A DNA stretch of 64,000 nt from an uncultured Clostridia bacterium (lineage in GTDB: Bacteria > Bacillota > Clostridia > Oscillospirales > Ruminococcaceae): the NCBI GenBank assembly GCA_947632025.1, contig CANRNN010000009.1:62001-126000 (forward strand), given 5' to 3'. Below are positions 52,309-60,095 of this stretch, in pieces. How positions within the stretch are numbered: position 1 is the first letter of the stretch; every line of letters begins with the position of its first letter. Made by a program: the position numbers and the translations under genes. The notes below the pieces were generated by a model that saw only the letters and a program-made list of their open reading frames with translations, was not told the origin of the DNA and did no database searches.

Positions 52309-53424
52309 ATGGGAGATTATTTCGGAAGCAATGTCGGCAAGCTCGGCTTCGGGCTTATGAGATTGCCGAGAAAGGGATTGTCTATCGACGTAGAACAATT
52401 CAAGAAAATGGTGGATATGTTTATCAACGCGGGTTTTACTTATTTCGATACCGCTTACGTCTATCCGGGAAGCGAAGCCGCGACAAAAAAGGCTCTTGTC
52501 GACCGCTATCCCCGTAATAGATACACGCTTACGACAAAGATAAACGCGTTTATGCCGACTTTTACGGAAAAATCCGTAAAACAGCAGTTTTATACCAGTC
52601 TGGAACGTACAGGCGCGGGTTATTTCGATTATTACCTGCTCCACGCAATAATGGAGAACAATTATAAAAAATATGAGAAATTCGGTATCTGGGATTACGT
52701 TTCACAGCTAAAAGCCGACGGAAAGGTCAAGCATATCGGTTTTTCGTATCATTCCGGTCCGGAGCTTCTTGACAGACTTCTGACAGAACACCCCGAAGTG
52801 GATTTTATTCAGCTCCAGATAAATTACGCCGATTGGGAGCGCAGAAGCGTCGCTTCCCGTGCAAATTACGAAACTGCACGCCGTCACGGTGTTTCCATAG
52901 TCGTTATGGAGCCGGTCAAGGGCGGAGCTTTGGCAAATCCGCCGTCCGCGGTCAAGAAACTGTTTTCGGAGTACGCTCCAAACGCGTCCTATGCGTCGTG
53001 GGCGATAAGGTTCGCGGCTTCGCTAGACGGTATAATCACCGTTCTGTCTGGAATGTCGAATATTTTTCAGGTGAACGATAATGTTTCGTATATGAAGGAT
53101 TTCAAGCCGCTTAACGCCGAGGAACAGGCGATTATCCGCAAGGCTCAGGAAATTATCGGAAGGTCCTCAGCCATACCTTGCACGGCGTGCCGCTATTGCT
53201 CCGAGGTCTGCCCGAAAAAGATCCCCATACCGGATATTTTTACGGCGGCGAACAAGCAGCTTACGAACGGTCAGATAAAAGAGGCTCTCGCGGATTATAC
53301 TTCCGTCACCGAAAACGCGGGAAAAGCGTCCGATTGTATACGCTGCCGCAGCTGTGAGAACGCCTGCCCGCAGCACCTCAAAATCACGGAATTCCTCAAG
53401 CAGTGCGCCGAAATGTTTGAATAA
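52309..53424 (+). CDS. Aldo/keto reductase with C-terminal 4Fe-4S domain
   Basis: 371 residues. TIM-barrel AKR domain (about 5-280) with FGLMRLP, active-site Asp/Tyr in FDTAYVYPGSE, catalytic Lys in LTTKI and His in YLLHAI. The C-terminal part has two ferredoxin-type clusters: CTACRYCSEVCPKKIPIP (about 288-305) and CIRCRSCENACPQHLKI. Such fused reductases are common in anaerobes; substrate unknown and electron donor could be the clusters instead of NADPH. First gene of a likely three-gene unit. Confidence 0.9.
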   Translation: MGDYFGSNVGKLGFGLMRLPRKGLSIDVEQFKKMVDMFINAGFTYFDTAYVYPGSEAATKKALVDRYPRNRYTLTTKINAFMPTFTEKSVKQQFYTSLERTGAGYFDYYLLHAIMENNYKKYEKFGIWDYVSQLKADGKVKHIGFSYHSGPELLDRLLTEHPEVDFIQLQINYADWERRSVASRANYETARRHGVSIVVMEPVKGGALANPPSAVKKLFSEYAPNASYASWAIRFAASLDGIITVLSGMSNIFQVNDNVSYMKDFKPLNAEEQAIIRKAQEIIGRSSAIPCTACRYCSEVCPKKIPIPDIFTAANKQLTNGQIKEALADYTSVTENAGKASDCIRCRSCENACPQHLKITEFLKQCAEMFE

Positions 53425-53462
53425 TTTTGTAGGGCAAATCGGGATTTAGGGAGGTTATCAAA

Positions 53463-53747
53463 ATGAAATGTAACAGTTTAGAGGAAGTACGTTCAAACAT
53501 AGACAGAATTGATAATGAGATCATCAAATTGATAGCTGAGAGAACAGACTATGTAAAGCAAGCGTCTTCATTTAAGAAAAGCGAAGATGGGGTTAAAGCG
53601 CCTGAACGTGTTGAAGCAGTTATTCAAAAGGTTAGAGAAAAAGCGGCAGAATATGGTGCAGATCCGGATATGGTCGAAGTATTGTATAGAGAAATGATTT
53701 CAAGATTTGTCAGCATGGAAATGGACGAATTTAAGAAGAGTGAATAG
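53463..53747 (+). CDS. Chorismate mutase (AroQ type)
   Basis: 94 residues, all-helical AroQ fold. Active-site residues lie at expected places: Arg in VRSNIDRIDNEIIKL (N-terminal Arg), Arg in IAERTDYVKQAS, the Lys at KQASSFKK, Asp/Glu in DGVKAPERVE, and EMISRFVSMEM near the end. Converts chorismate to prephenate. It is more AT-rich than the flanking aldo/keto reductase genes and, with codons such as AGA and ATA, looks acquired or unlike its neighbours. GGGAGGTTATCAAA precedes the ATG. A link to aromatic metabolism of the neighbours is possible but unproven. Confidence 0.87.
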   Translation: MKCNSLEEVRSNIDRIDNEIIKLIAERTDYVKQASSFKKSEDGVKAPERVEAVIQKVREKAAEYGADPDMVEVLYREMISRFVSMEMDEFKKSE

Positions 53748-53807
53748 CATAAATCATGACCGTTCAATCCGGATATTCCAATAATTTATATTTTTTAGGA
53801 GGATCTT

Positions 53808-54995
53808 ATGATCTACAGACAATTCAAGGATAAAAAGCTGTCGCTGCTCGGTTTCGGGACAATGCGCCTGCCGCTGCTCGAAAACGGCGAAGTCGACGAG
53901 GAACAGGTGTCGCGTATGGTGAAATACGCCGCAGAACACGGCGTAAATTATTACGATACGGCATATCCTTACCATAATTGCCGTTCCGAAATAATCATCG
54001 GAAAAGCCCTGAAACAGCTCCCGCGCGAGAGCTTTTACCTCGCGACTAAATACCCCGGTCATCAGATAGCGTCAAGTTACGACCCCGCGGGCGTTTTCGA
54101 GGAACAGCTTCAAAAATGCGGCGTCGATTATTTCGATTTTTACCTCTTACATAATATCTACGAGAATTCGCTTAAGACCTACACCGACCCGCGCTGGGGG
54201 ATAGTTGACTATTTTATTGAGCAAAAACGAAAAGGCAGGATAAAACATCTCGGCTTTTCCTGCCACGGCTCGCTCGAAACTTTGAAAACTTTCCTCGACC
54301 TCTACGGAAGTGAGATGGAATTTTGTCAGATACAGCTGAACTATCTCGACTGGACTCTGCAAAACGGAAAGGAAAAGTACGAGCTTCTGACCGAGCGGAA
54401 TATCCCCGTGTGGGTAATGGAGCCCGTCCGCGGCGGAAAACTCGCGAATCTCCCGAAGGAGCCGCACGAGCGGCTTGCGGATTTCCGTTCGGGAGTTTCG
54501 GACGCGTCGTGGGCGTTCCGCTGGCTTGAGGGACTGCCGAATGTCACAATGATCTTGTCGGGAATGTCAAATATGGCGCAGATGGAGGACAATGTCCGCA
54601 CATTCGCGGACAGCGACCCGCTTTCCGATACGGAGAAAAATACGCTTTTCGAGATAGCGGAGGGGCTTAAAAATTCCGTTCCGTGTACGGCTTGCGGATA
54701 TTGCCGCGCGGACTGCCCGAAAAAACTGAATATTCCGAAACTTCTGGCGCTGTACAACGATATGAAATTTTCCCCGTCAAACAACGTCGGAATGGCGATA
54801 GACAGCTTGTCTGAGGACGAACGTCCGAGCGCGTGCGTGTCCTGCGGAAAGTGCGCGAGGACCTGCCCGCAGAAGATAGATGTTCCCGCCGCGTTCAAAG
54901 ATTTCACCGCCTTGCTCGAAACCGTCCCGCATTGGGCGGATATGTGCAGACAGCGCGAGGAAGCCGCAAGAAAACTCCGAACACAAAATTCGTAA
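53808..54995 (+). CDS. Aldo/keto reductase with C-terminal 4Fe-4S domain
   Basis: 395 residues, paralogous to the protein at 52309 and of the same design: AKR barrel with FGTMRLP, YDTAYPYHNCRSE, LATKYP and YLLHNI, then CTACGYCRADCPKKLNIP (about 297-314) and CVSCGKCARTCPQKIDVP. Sequence identity to the first copy is moderate, so they are old duplicates with probably different substrates. AGGAGGATCTT precedes the ATG. Terminator at 55010. Confidence 0.9.
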   Translation: MIYRQFKDKKLSLLGFGTMRLPLLENGEVDEEQVSRMVKYAAEHGVNYYDTAYPYHNCRSEIIIGKALKQLPRESFYLATKYPGHQIASSYDPAGVFEEQLQKCGVDYFDFYLLHNIYENSLKTYTDPRWGIVDYFIEQKRKGRIKHLGFSCHGSLETLKTFLDLYGSEMEFCQIQLNYLDWTLQNGKEKYELLTERNIPVWVMEPVRGGKLANLPKEPHERLADFRSGVSDASWAFRWLEGLPNVTMILSGMSNMAQMEDNVRTFADSDPLSDTEKNTLFEIAEGLKNSVPCTACGYCRADCPKKLNIPKLLALYNDMKFSPSNNVGMAIDSLSEDERPSACVSCGKCARTCPQKIDVPAAFKDFTALLETVPHWADMCRQREEAARKLRTQNS

Positions 54996-55007
54996 TATTC
55001 CGTAAAA

Positions 55008-55043
55008 TAAAAGGCTGCGTTTTATCGGCGCAGCCTTTTTTAT
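55008..55043. terminator. Bidirectional terminator
   Basis: AAAGGCTGCG/CGCAGCCTTT 10-bp stem flanked by A- and T-runs, between the AKR gene and convergent larC. Confidence 0.9.
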
Positions 55044-56279
55044 TCAGTCGTTTTCCTTGTCGAGAATTTTCTTTACTTCCGATATCGGAATGTTTTTCTC
55101 GCGGGAAATTTTTGCTATGTCGTCGTATTCCCACTTTGTTTTTGTAACACCATAGCCGCTTGAAATTTTCCTGCGGACTTTTCCGAGCGAGCTGTCGAAA
55201 ATCTCCTCTTTTCGTTCGAGAACGTGCCGCAGCGTGCGTGTTTCGCGTATTCCTATAGTTGAGGTGTTCGCGAAGATAAGCGACAGCATTTTCTCCTTTT
55301 CGTTATCCCCGCACATCACACGGATAAGCGTTCCCGTGCGGTTTTTTTTCATTCCTATGGGAATTGTGTAGACCTCCCGCGCACCTGCCGAAAACAGCGT
55401 TTCTACCGCGAATGAAATTTCCTCAGCGGTCATATCGTCGACATTCGCGGAAAGCTCCCATACAACGTCCGTATTCTCGGAAAGATCCTCTCCGAGAAAA
55501 GCCCTCACGCAGTTTGCAGCGGGAAACTCCCTTTTCCCCATTCCGTAGCCAACGGAATTTGTCGCCATAACGGGCATTTCCCCGAATTCCGAAACGAAAT
55601 GCCGCAGCAGCGCCGCTCCCGTCGGCGTGCAGAGTTCGCCCTCTATCTTCCCGCCATAAATAGGGATATCCCGCAGAATATACGCCGTCGCAGGCGCGGG
55701 TACGGGCAATATCCCGTGTGCGCAGTGTACCTGCCCGCTTCCGACGTGAATGGGCGAAGCAGCGATTTTATCGGGCTTAATTTCGTTTATCAGCATGCAA
55801 ACGGCAGTAATGTCCGCCACCGCGTCCAGCGTTCCCACCTCGTGAAAATGAATTTCCGTCACGGGCTTTCCGTGAACGTGACTTTCCGCCTCGGCAATTA
55901 AACCGTACACTTCAAGAACGTCCTTTTTCACGTTTTCGGGGATATTCATATGACTTACAATATGCTCTATATCGTGCATACTCGCGTGATGATGTTCATG
56001 ATGCTCGTGAGAATGTTCGTGATGTTCGTGAGTATGCTCGTGATGTTCGTGCTGATGTTCGTGATGTTCTTCCTCTTCTTCGCCGTTGACCAAGACAGAC
56101 ACGCGCGTGCCCGTTATTCCGCATTTTACATCTGAATGTCTTTCAAAGTGAACCTTTGGTATTCCGAGCGAATTCAGCTTATTTATAAATTCGTCGGGTT
56201 CGGGAAGAAGCTCCAGAAGCGCTGCCGAAAGCATATCTCCCGCTGATCCCATCGAGCAGTCAATATATAAAGTTTTCAT
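55044..56279 (-). CDS. larC: Nickel-pincer cofactor biosynthesis protein LarC
   Basis: 411 residues in a single frame. N-terminal YIDCSMGSAGDMLSAALLEL is the LarC signature; a His-rich stretch with 17 His in residues 72-98 (HHEHQHEHHEHTHEH and on) is encoded at 55986-56069 and should bind nickel; the C-terminal half holds ELSANVDDMTAEE and MKKNRTGTLIRVMC. LarC inserts nickel (CTP-dependent) into the pyridinium pincer cofactor first described for lactate racemase LarA. In Lactobacillus the gene needs a ribosomal frameshift; here no frameshift is needed. Overlaps larB by 4 bp. Confidence 0.92.
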   Translation of the reverse strand: MKTLYIDCSMGSAGDMLSAALLELLPEPDEFINKLNSLGIPKVHFERHSDVKCGITGTRVSVLVNGEEEEEHHEHQHEHHEHTHEHHEHSHEHHEHHHASMHDIEHIVSHMNIPENVKKDVLEVYGLIAEAESHVHGKPVTEIHFHEVGTLDAVADITAVCMLINEIKPDKIAASPIHVGSGQVHCAHGILPVPAPATAYILRDIPIYGGKIEGELCTPTGAALLRHFVSEFGEMPVMATNSVGYGMGKREFPAANCVRAFLGEDLSENTDVVWELSANVDDMTAEEISFAVETLFSAGAREVYTIPIGMKKNRTGTLIRVMCGDNEKEKMLSLIFANTSTIGIRETRTLRHVLERKEEIFDSSLGKVRRKISSGYGVTKTKWEYDDIAKISREKNIPISEVKKILDKEND

Positions 56280-57055
56280 TTCTCCTCCTTAAAATCAGTC
56301 TGTTTTCGTGTTTCCATATGATTTATCATACTCGCGAAATATCCCGCTCCGAAGCCGTTGTCGATATTCATAACGCACACTCCCGAAGCGCAGGAATTAA
56401 GCATCGACAAAAGCGCCGAGATGCCGCCGAAAGACGCTCCGTAGCCCACGCTCGTCGGCACAGCGATAACGGGGCAGTCCGAAAGCCCGCCTATAACGCT
56501 CGCGAGCGCGCCTTCCATTCCCGCTATAGCGATTATCACAGACGCGGACATAATCTCCTCTTTATGCGCGAGCAGCCTGTGAAGTCCTGCCACCCCCACG
56601 TCGAATAATCTCACGACCTCGTTTCCGAGAGCCTCGGCGGTCAGAGCGGCTTCCTCGGCGACGGGAATATCGCTTGTGCCGCCTGTCGCGACAACTATTT
56701 TCCCGATACCGTCGGGTTTCGGAATTCCGCCCGAAATCGCCAGATGTGCCGTTTCATAGTAGGTAATTTCGCAGCTTTCTGAAATCATTTTTGCTGCTTC
56801 GGGCGAGAGTCGCGTGATTAAAATGCGCTCCTGCCCGTGCTTTTTCAGTGAATCAATTATCCCTATCATCTGTGTGTGGGTTTTTCCCGCGCCGTATATC
56901 ACTTCCGGCGCACCCTGACGCACCTTTCTGTGAATATCGACATTCGCATAGCCCAGCTCGTCGAACGGCTCGGCTTTCAGCTTCAAAAGCGCCTCGTCTA
57001 CTGAAATTTTCCCGTCACGGACGGATTCCAGAAGCCTTTTTGTTTCGGTGTTCAA
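56276..57055 (-). CDS. larB: Nickel-pincer cofactor biosynthesis protein LarB
   Basis: 259 residues with a PurE-like carboxylase domain: EVIYGAGKT, VATGGTSDIPVAEEA, MEGALASVIGGL and SVGYGASFGGISAL (each in order from about 65 to 225). LarB carboxylates and hydrolyses nicotinic acid adenine dinucleotide in pincer cofactor synthesis. Start fixed at TTG 57055 by AAGGGGG 8 bases upstream; a longer reading to 57217 would run through a terminator. larE and larA are absent from this window, so the enzyme using the cofactor lies elsewhere. Confidence 0.9.
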   Translation of the reverse strand: MNTETKRLLESVRDGKISVDEALLKLKAEPFDELGYANVDIHRKVRQGAPEVIYGAGKTHTQMIGIIDSLKKHGQERILITRLSPEAAKMISESCEITYYETAHLAISGGIPKPDGIGKIVVATGGTSDIPVAEEAALTAEALGNEVVRLFDVGVAGLHRLLAHKEEIMSASVIIAIAGMEGALASVIGGLSDCPVIAVPTSVGYGASFGGISALLSMLNSCASGVCVMNIDNGFGAGYFASMINHMETRKQTDFKEEK

Positions 57056-57081
57056 AAAAATCCCCCTTCGGATAAAAATCG

Positions 57082-57113
57082 TGAAAAGCGGCTCCGCAAA
57101 ACGCGGAACCGCC
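57082..57113 (-). terminator. Terminator before larB
   Basis: GCGGCTCCGC/GCGGAACCGC hairpin (one mismatch) with a minus-strand TTTTC tail; it follows the gene at 57118. Confidence 0.65.
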
Positions 57114-57117
57114 AATT

Positions 57118-57435
57118 TTACTTTTTGCGATTTGTCAGAGCGTTCCGTATAACGCCCTTCGGGTCGCTGAAAAGCAGCATTCCCAGCCAGATCGTCAGTC
57201 CCAGTGCGACAACGCAAAGTCCGAGATAACTGTCGTTCAGCATATCCGCCGCGGCAGGGGAGAAGAACTCCGCGCCAAGCTCCGCATACTCAAAAACAGC
57301 GTCCACAAGCCACATAAGCGACGCTCCCCAGAACATCAGCGCCAACGCTCCCAGTTTCAGCTCACGGCGGCGCGTATTGAAGTACCACACCAGCGTCGCT
57401 GCTATTGCCGCGAAAACAGTTATAAGAAGCGTCAT
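57118..57435 (-). CDS. Hypothetical small membrane protein
   Basis: 105 residues with three predicted membrane helices (about 2-20, 29-47, 70-90) and a basic C-terminus (ALTNRKK). No family recognised. Overlaps the upstream partner gene by 4 bp (ATGA), so the two products are probably made in equal amount and may interact. Sits between the lar genes and an XRE regulator, but a terminator separates it from larB, so a link with nickel is weak. Confidence 0.65.
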   Translation of the reverse strand: MTLLITVFAAIAATLVWYFNTRRRELKLGALALMFWGASLMWLVDAVFEYAELGAEFFSPAAADMLNDSYLGLCVVALGLTIWLGMLLFSDPKGVIRNALTNRKK

Positions 57436-57842
57436 TTAATTTCGACCTCGGCGTCGTTATCGGATTTTTCGGAGCGTTTTTCAATGATATGCGAGATCCC
57501 CACCATTGCGCCCCATACTGCCGTTACCAGAGCCGCCATAGCTACTCCCGCCGTACCCATTTCATGAAGCATAGCGGCAGCGTCCTCAGGATTTGCCGCA
57601 TTAGTTAGGAACGGGAACACGGGTATGATCTCGCCGTGCCATATATGCTCGAACGCAAGCAGTGCCGAGCCGCCCCAGAGCATACCGTTCAGCCATTTTA
57701 TTTTTGCGGAAAACGGCATTTTCACGGATTTTTCGGAAACTTCCTCCGTTGTTTTTCCCGCCGAGCTTTCCTTATGCTCGATGATTTTCTGAGTGATCGT
57801 CGTTATCACTGCTTCGCCTGCCGGTATAAGAAAACAAGCCAT
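57432..57842 (-). CDS. Hypothetical membrane protein
   Basis: 136 residues: MACFLIPAGEAVI at the start forms a short hydrophobic segment, then a polar stretch (about 18-45), a helix around KWLNGMLWGGSALLAFEHIWHGEI (shown in part, WLNGMLWGGSALL) and another near GTAGVAMAALVTAVWGAMVGI (about 95-115), and a polar C-terminus. The His pair EHIWHG inside a helix could bind a metal or haem. Not recognised. ATG follows TTTAGGAGGTACTT, and the promoter is at 57892. Confidence 0.65.
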   Translation of the reverse strand: MACFLIPAGEAVITTITQKIIEHKESSAGKTTEEVSEKSVKMPFSAKIKWLNGMLWGGSALLAFEHIWHGEIIPVFPFLTNAANPEDAAAMLHEMGTAGVAMAALVTAVWGAMVGISHIIEKRSEKSDNDAEVEIK

Positions 57843-57891
57843 TTTAAGTACCTCCTAAATTAACAAAAAATAGAAAAGTTCATTTTATATT

Positions 57892-57920
57892 ATTATACAC
57901 CCTTTTTTTCCGTTTGTCAA
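57892..57920 (-). promoter_or_regulatory. SigA-type promoter for the two membrane genes
   Basis: Minus-strand TTGACA, 17-base spacer ending GGGTG, TATAAT. Confidence 0.8.
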
Positions 57921-57993
57921 GGGGTAAATTCACTGTATGTGTTCATTTATTTAAATATGGGGCAGGCTTTATAAAAATCAATTATCTGCGGAC

Positions 57994-58031
57994 ACAAAAA
58001 ATGCCCGTCCGATAGATACGGCGGGCATTTG
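57994..58031 (-). terminator. Terminator after XRE gene
   Basis: AAATGCCCG/CGGGCATTT 9-bp stem with a minus-strand T6 tail. Confidence 0.85.
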
Positions 58032-58047
58032 TTTTCCAAACTGGTTA

Positions 58048-58404
58048 TCATTTATCTTTTTGCTTAGTGGGTCTTGATTTTTGAGGTTCCTTGATTTCGG
58101 TCTGAATGGTTTTTCTGCGAAGCATTTCCACGGTATTTGTCACATACAGTATATCCTCGTCGCTCAGTCCCTGAACGTCGATTTTTTGAGATTTGGTTTC
58201 AAGTCCGAGCAGATAATCCGTTGTGACGTGAAACGCCTTTGCGATCTTTACGAGTACCTCCGCGGAAGGATAACGAAGTGACTGTTCATAATAGCTTACT
58301 GAAGCTTTAGAAAGCATCATTCTATCGGCAAGCTGCTGTTGTGTAAGTCCTGATTTTTTGCGTAGTTCTTTAAGAGTCAATCCAAAATCCGCCATATTTT
58401 TCAC
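58048..58404 (-). CDS. XRE family transcriptional regulator
   Basis: 118 residues. A clear Cro/CI helix-turn-helix (LKELRKKSGLTQQQLADRMM and KASVSYYEQSLRYPS, about 11-48) and FHVTTDYLLGLE, then a basic tail (KSRPTKQKDK). Likely a DNA-binding repressor controlling itself or neighbours. Ribosome site GGAGGTGAAAA. The upstream region up to 58585 (about 180 bases) has no gene; a TTGACA and a TATAAT occur there but not at standard spacing. Confidence 0.87.
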   Translation of the reverse strand: MKNMADFGLTLKELRKKSGLTQQQLADRMMLSKASVSYYEQSLRYPSAEVLVKIAKAFHVTTDYLLGLETKSQKIDVQGLSDEDILYVTNTVEMLRRKTIQTEIKEPQKSRPTKQKDK

Positions 58405-58585
58405 CTCCGTCGATTTAATTATACACTATTTGAATATTACAGTTCTTGAATTGTCAATATCAAAAATGTTTATTTTCCGTTTTTTGGCGAAAGTTCGTGT
58501 TTCCGAAAAATGAAATAACGGACTTCAATTACAGTATAAAAGCCGAAAATATCATTCTCCGCCCCGTGATATATCAATTTTCATA

Positions 58586-59956
58586 TCAGCCGGCAGGCTG
58601 TTCGGCTTCGTCCGTGTTTTGTACTATCGTTTGAATATTCAGTTCAACGGCAGAGATACCGCTTTCCTCGGAAACGAGATTTTTCAGTATCTGTTCTTCC
58701 GAAGCGGAAAGTTCGTTCTCCGTTTCACCCGAAACGTAAATGTTTTTCCCGCTGCTGCCGAACATGATACCGACCCGAATATTGCTCATATCCTTGAAAA
58801 CAGCCGATATTTTCGCCGATATCGCCGCACAGTCCACCTGTTCGTGCAGATTTTCCGAAAGCTCCTCGTTCTTTGCTTTTTCCTCGTCGAGCTGTTTTTG
58901 CAGGTCGCGTATCGTGTTTTCCTGAATGGCAATAGTCACCTTGTCGGTATCGAATTCGCCTTCAATGCTCTTATTCTGCGTAACGTGGAGCTTGTAGCCC
59001 TTGAGGTCATAGTTTTCCAGCTTGCTTTCAAGCTCGGCGATTTTTTCGTCGGATATCGGCGTTCCGACCAAGGAAACCGATATAGTTTTATCGGCTATGT
59101 CGATATTGTTCTGCACCTGTTGGGTATCCGTGAAAACAAATTCCTGCTTTAAGTAATCGTTTGCGTTTTTCTCCAGTACCGATTTGTATACCGTGTACAT
59201 CGCGAAAAGTATACTCGGAATTATTGTAATTATAACAGCTGTCGTTATCGCGCGGCTTATGCGTTTTTCTTTTTTGGCGTCAAGCTCCGTGCGAAGCGGC
59301 ACTCTCAGCAGCTTTGTCACAAAGAACGCCGAAAGCGCTATGAACAGCGTATTTATAAGGAACAGATAAAGCGCTCCGAGAATGAAATTCAGCTGCATTG
59401 TGGCTATTCCGTATCCTACCGTACACAGCGGCGGCATAAGTGCGGTCGCTATCGCCACTCCCGGAATAACGTTTCCTGTTTTCTTGCGGGTATTTCCTAT
59501 CCCGCCTGCTATTCCTCCGAAGAGGGCGATAAGCACGTCCCACAGTGTGGGCGTGGTTCGCGCGAGCATTTCGCTTGTCGCTATTGTAAGCGGAGTAAGT
59601 CTGAAATAGATCGTCGACGTGATAAGGCTTATCAGCACCTGCGTCCCGAAGCGTGATACGGCGTGCTTAAACAGCGACAGATCGTGTATTGCCAGAGAAT
59701 ACCCCATCGTAAGTATCCCGCTCATAAGCGGGGAGATAAGCATAGCGCCTATGATGACCGCCGTGGAATTCACGTTAAGACCTATTGACGCGATAAGTAT
59801 CGCCATCATCAGTATCCACATATTCGCGCCGTGAATGACCGTGTTTTCCTCCATCATATCGTGCAGCTCGTCATAACCCAGCATATCGCTGCGCATATCG
59901 AGAAGTCTGTGAAAATATTCTTTTATGGGGTGCCTGTCCTTTTTTGACGAAGTCAT
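58586..59956 (-). CDS. DUF389 / TIGR00341 family membrane protein
   Basis: 456 residues. About six membrane helices (residues 45-260) with the family motifs NSTAVIIGAMLISPLMSGI and LFGGIAGGIGNTRK and GVAIATALMPPLCTVGYGIA, then a C-terminal soluble coiled-coil and BON-like region (DIADKTISVSLVG, DLQKQLDEEKAKNEELSENL). Function not established. GGAGGCTAAAGAAAT precedes the ATG. Confidence 0.88.
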   Translation of the reverse strand: MTSSKKDRHPIKEYFHRLLDMRSDMLGYDELHDMMEENTVIHGANMWILMMAILIASIGLNVNSTAVIIGAMLISPLMSGILTMGYSLAIHDLSLFKHAVSRFGTQVLISLITSTIYFRLTPLTIATSEMLARTTPTLWDVLIALFGGIAGGIGNTRKKTGNVIPGVAIATALMPPLCTVGYGIATMQLNFILGALYLFLINTLFIALSAFFVTKLLRVPLRTELDAKKEKRISRAITTAVIITIIPSILFAMYTVYKSVLEKNANDYLKQEFVFTDTQQVQNNIDIADKTISVSLVGTPISDEKIAELESKLENYDLKGYKLHVTQNKSIEGEFDTDKVTIAIQENTIRDLQKQLDEEKAKNEELSENLHEQVDCAAISAKISAVFKDMSNIRVGIMFGSSGKNIYVSGETENELSASEEQILKNLVSEESGISAVELNIQTIVQNTDEAEQPAG

Positions 59957-59990
59957 ATTTCTTTAGCCTCCAAAATAATTTACTATCACA

Positions 59991-60019
59991 ATTATACAAC
60001 AGTATCCTTGCATTGTCAA
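59991..60019 (-). promoter_or_regulatory. SigA-type promoter for DUF389 gene
   Basis: Minus-strand TTGACA, 17-base spacer ending TGTTG, TATAAT. Confidence 0.8.
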
Positions 60020-60051
60020 TACGGAAATCCGATTTTTTCAATTTTTTTTGG

Positions 60052-60088
60052 AAAAAAACTGCCCTCCCGCTGCATCGGGGGAGGGCAT
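60052..60088 (-). terminator. Terminator of hybrid kinase gene
   Basis: GCCCTCCC/GGGAGGGC 8-bp stem with a minus-strand TTTTTTTCC tail. Confidence 0.8.
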
Positions 60089-60095
60089 TGTTCTG

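Noticed and set aside
55950-56135. Met/Val/Phe-rich plus-strand frame
   Set aside because: Mirror of the His-codon repeat in larC; hydrophobic only because CAC/CAT repeats read as GTG/ATG on the other strand.
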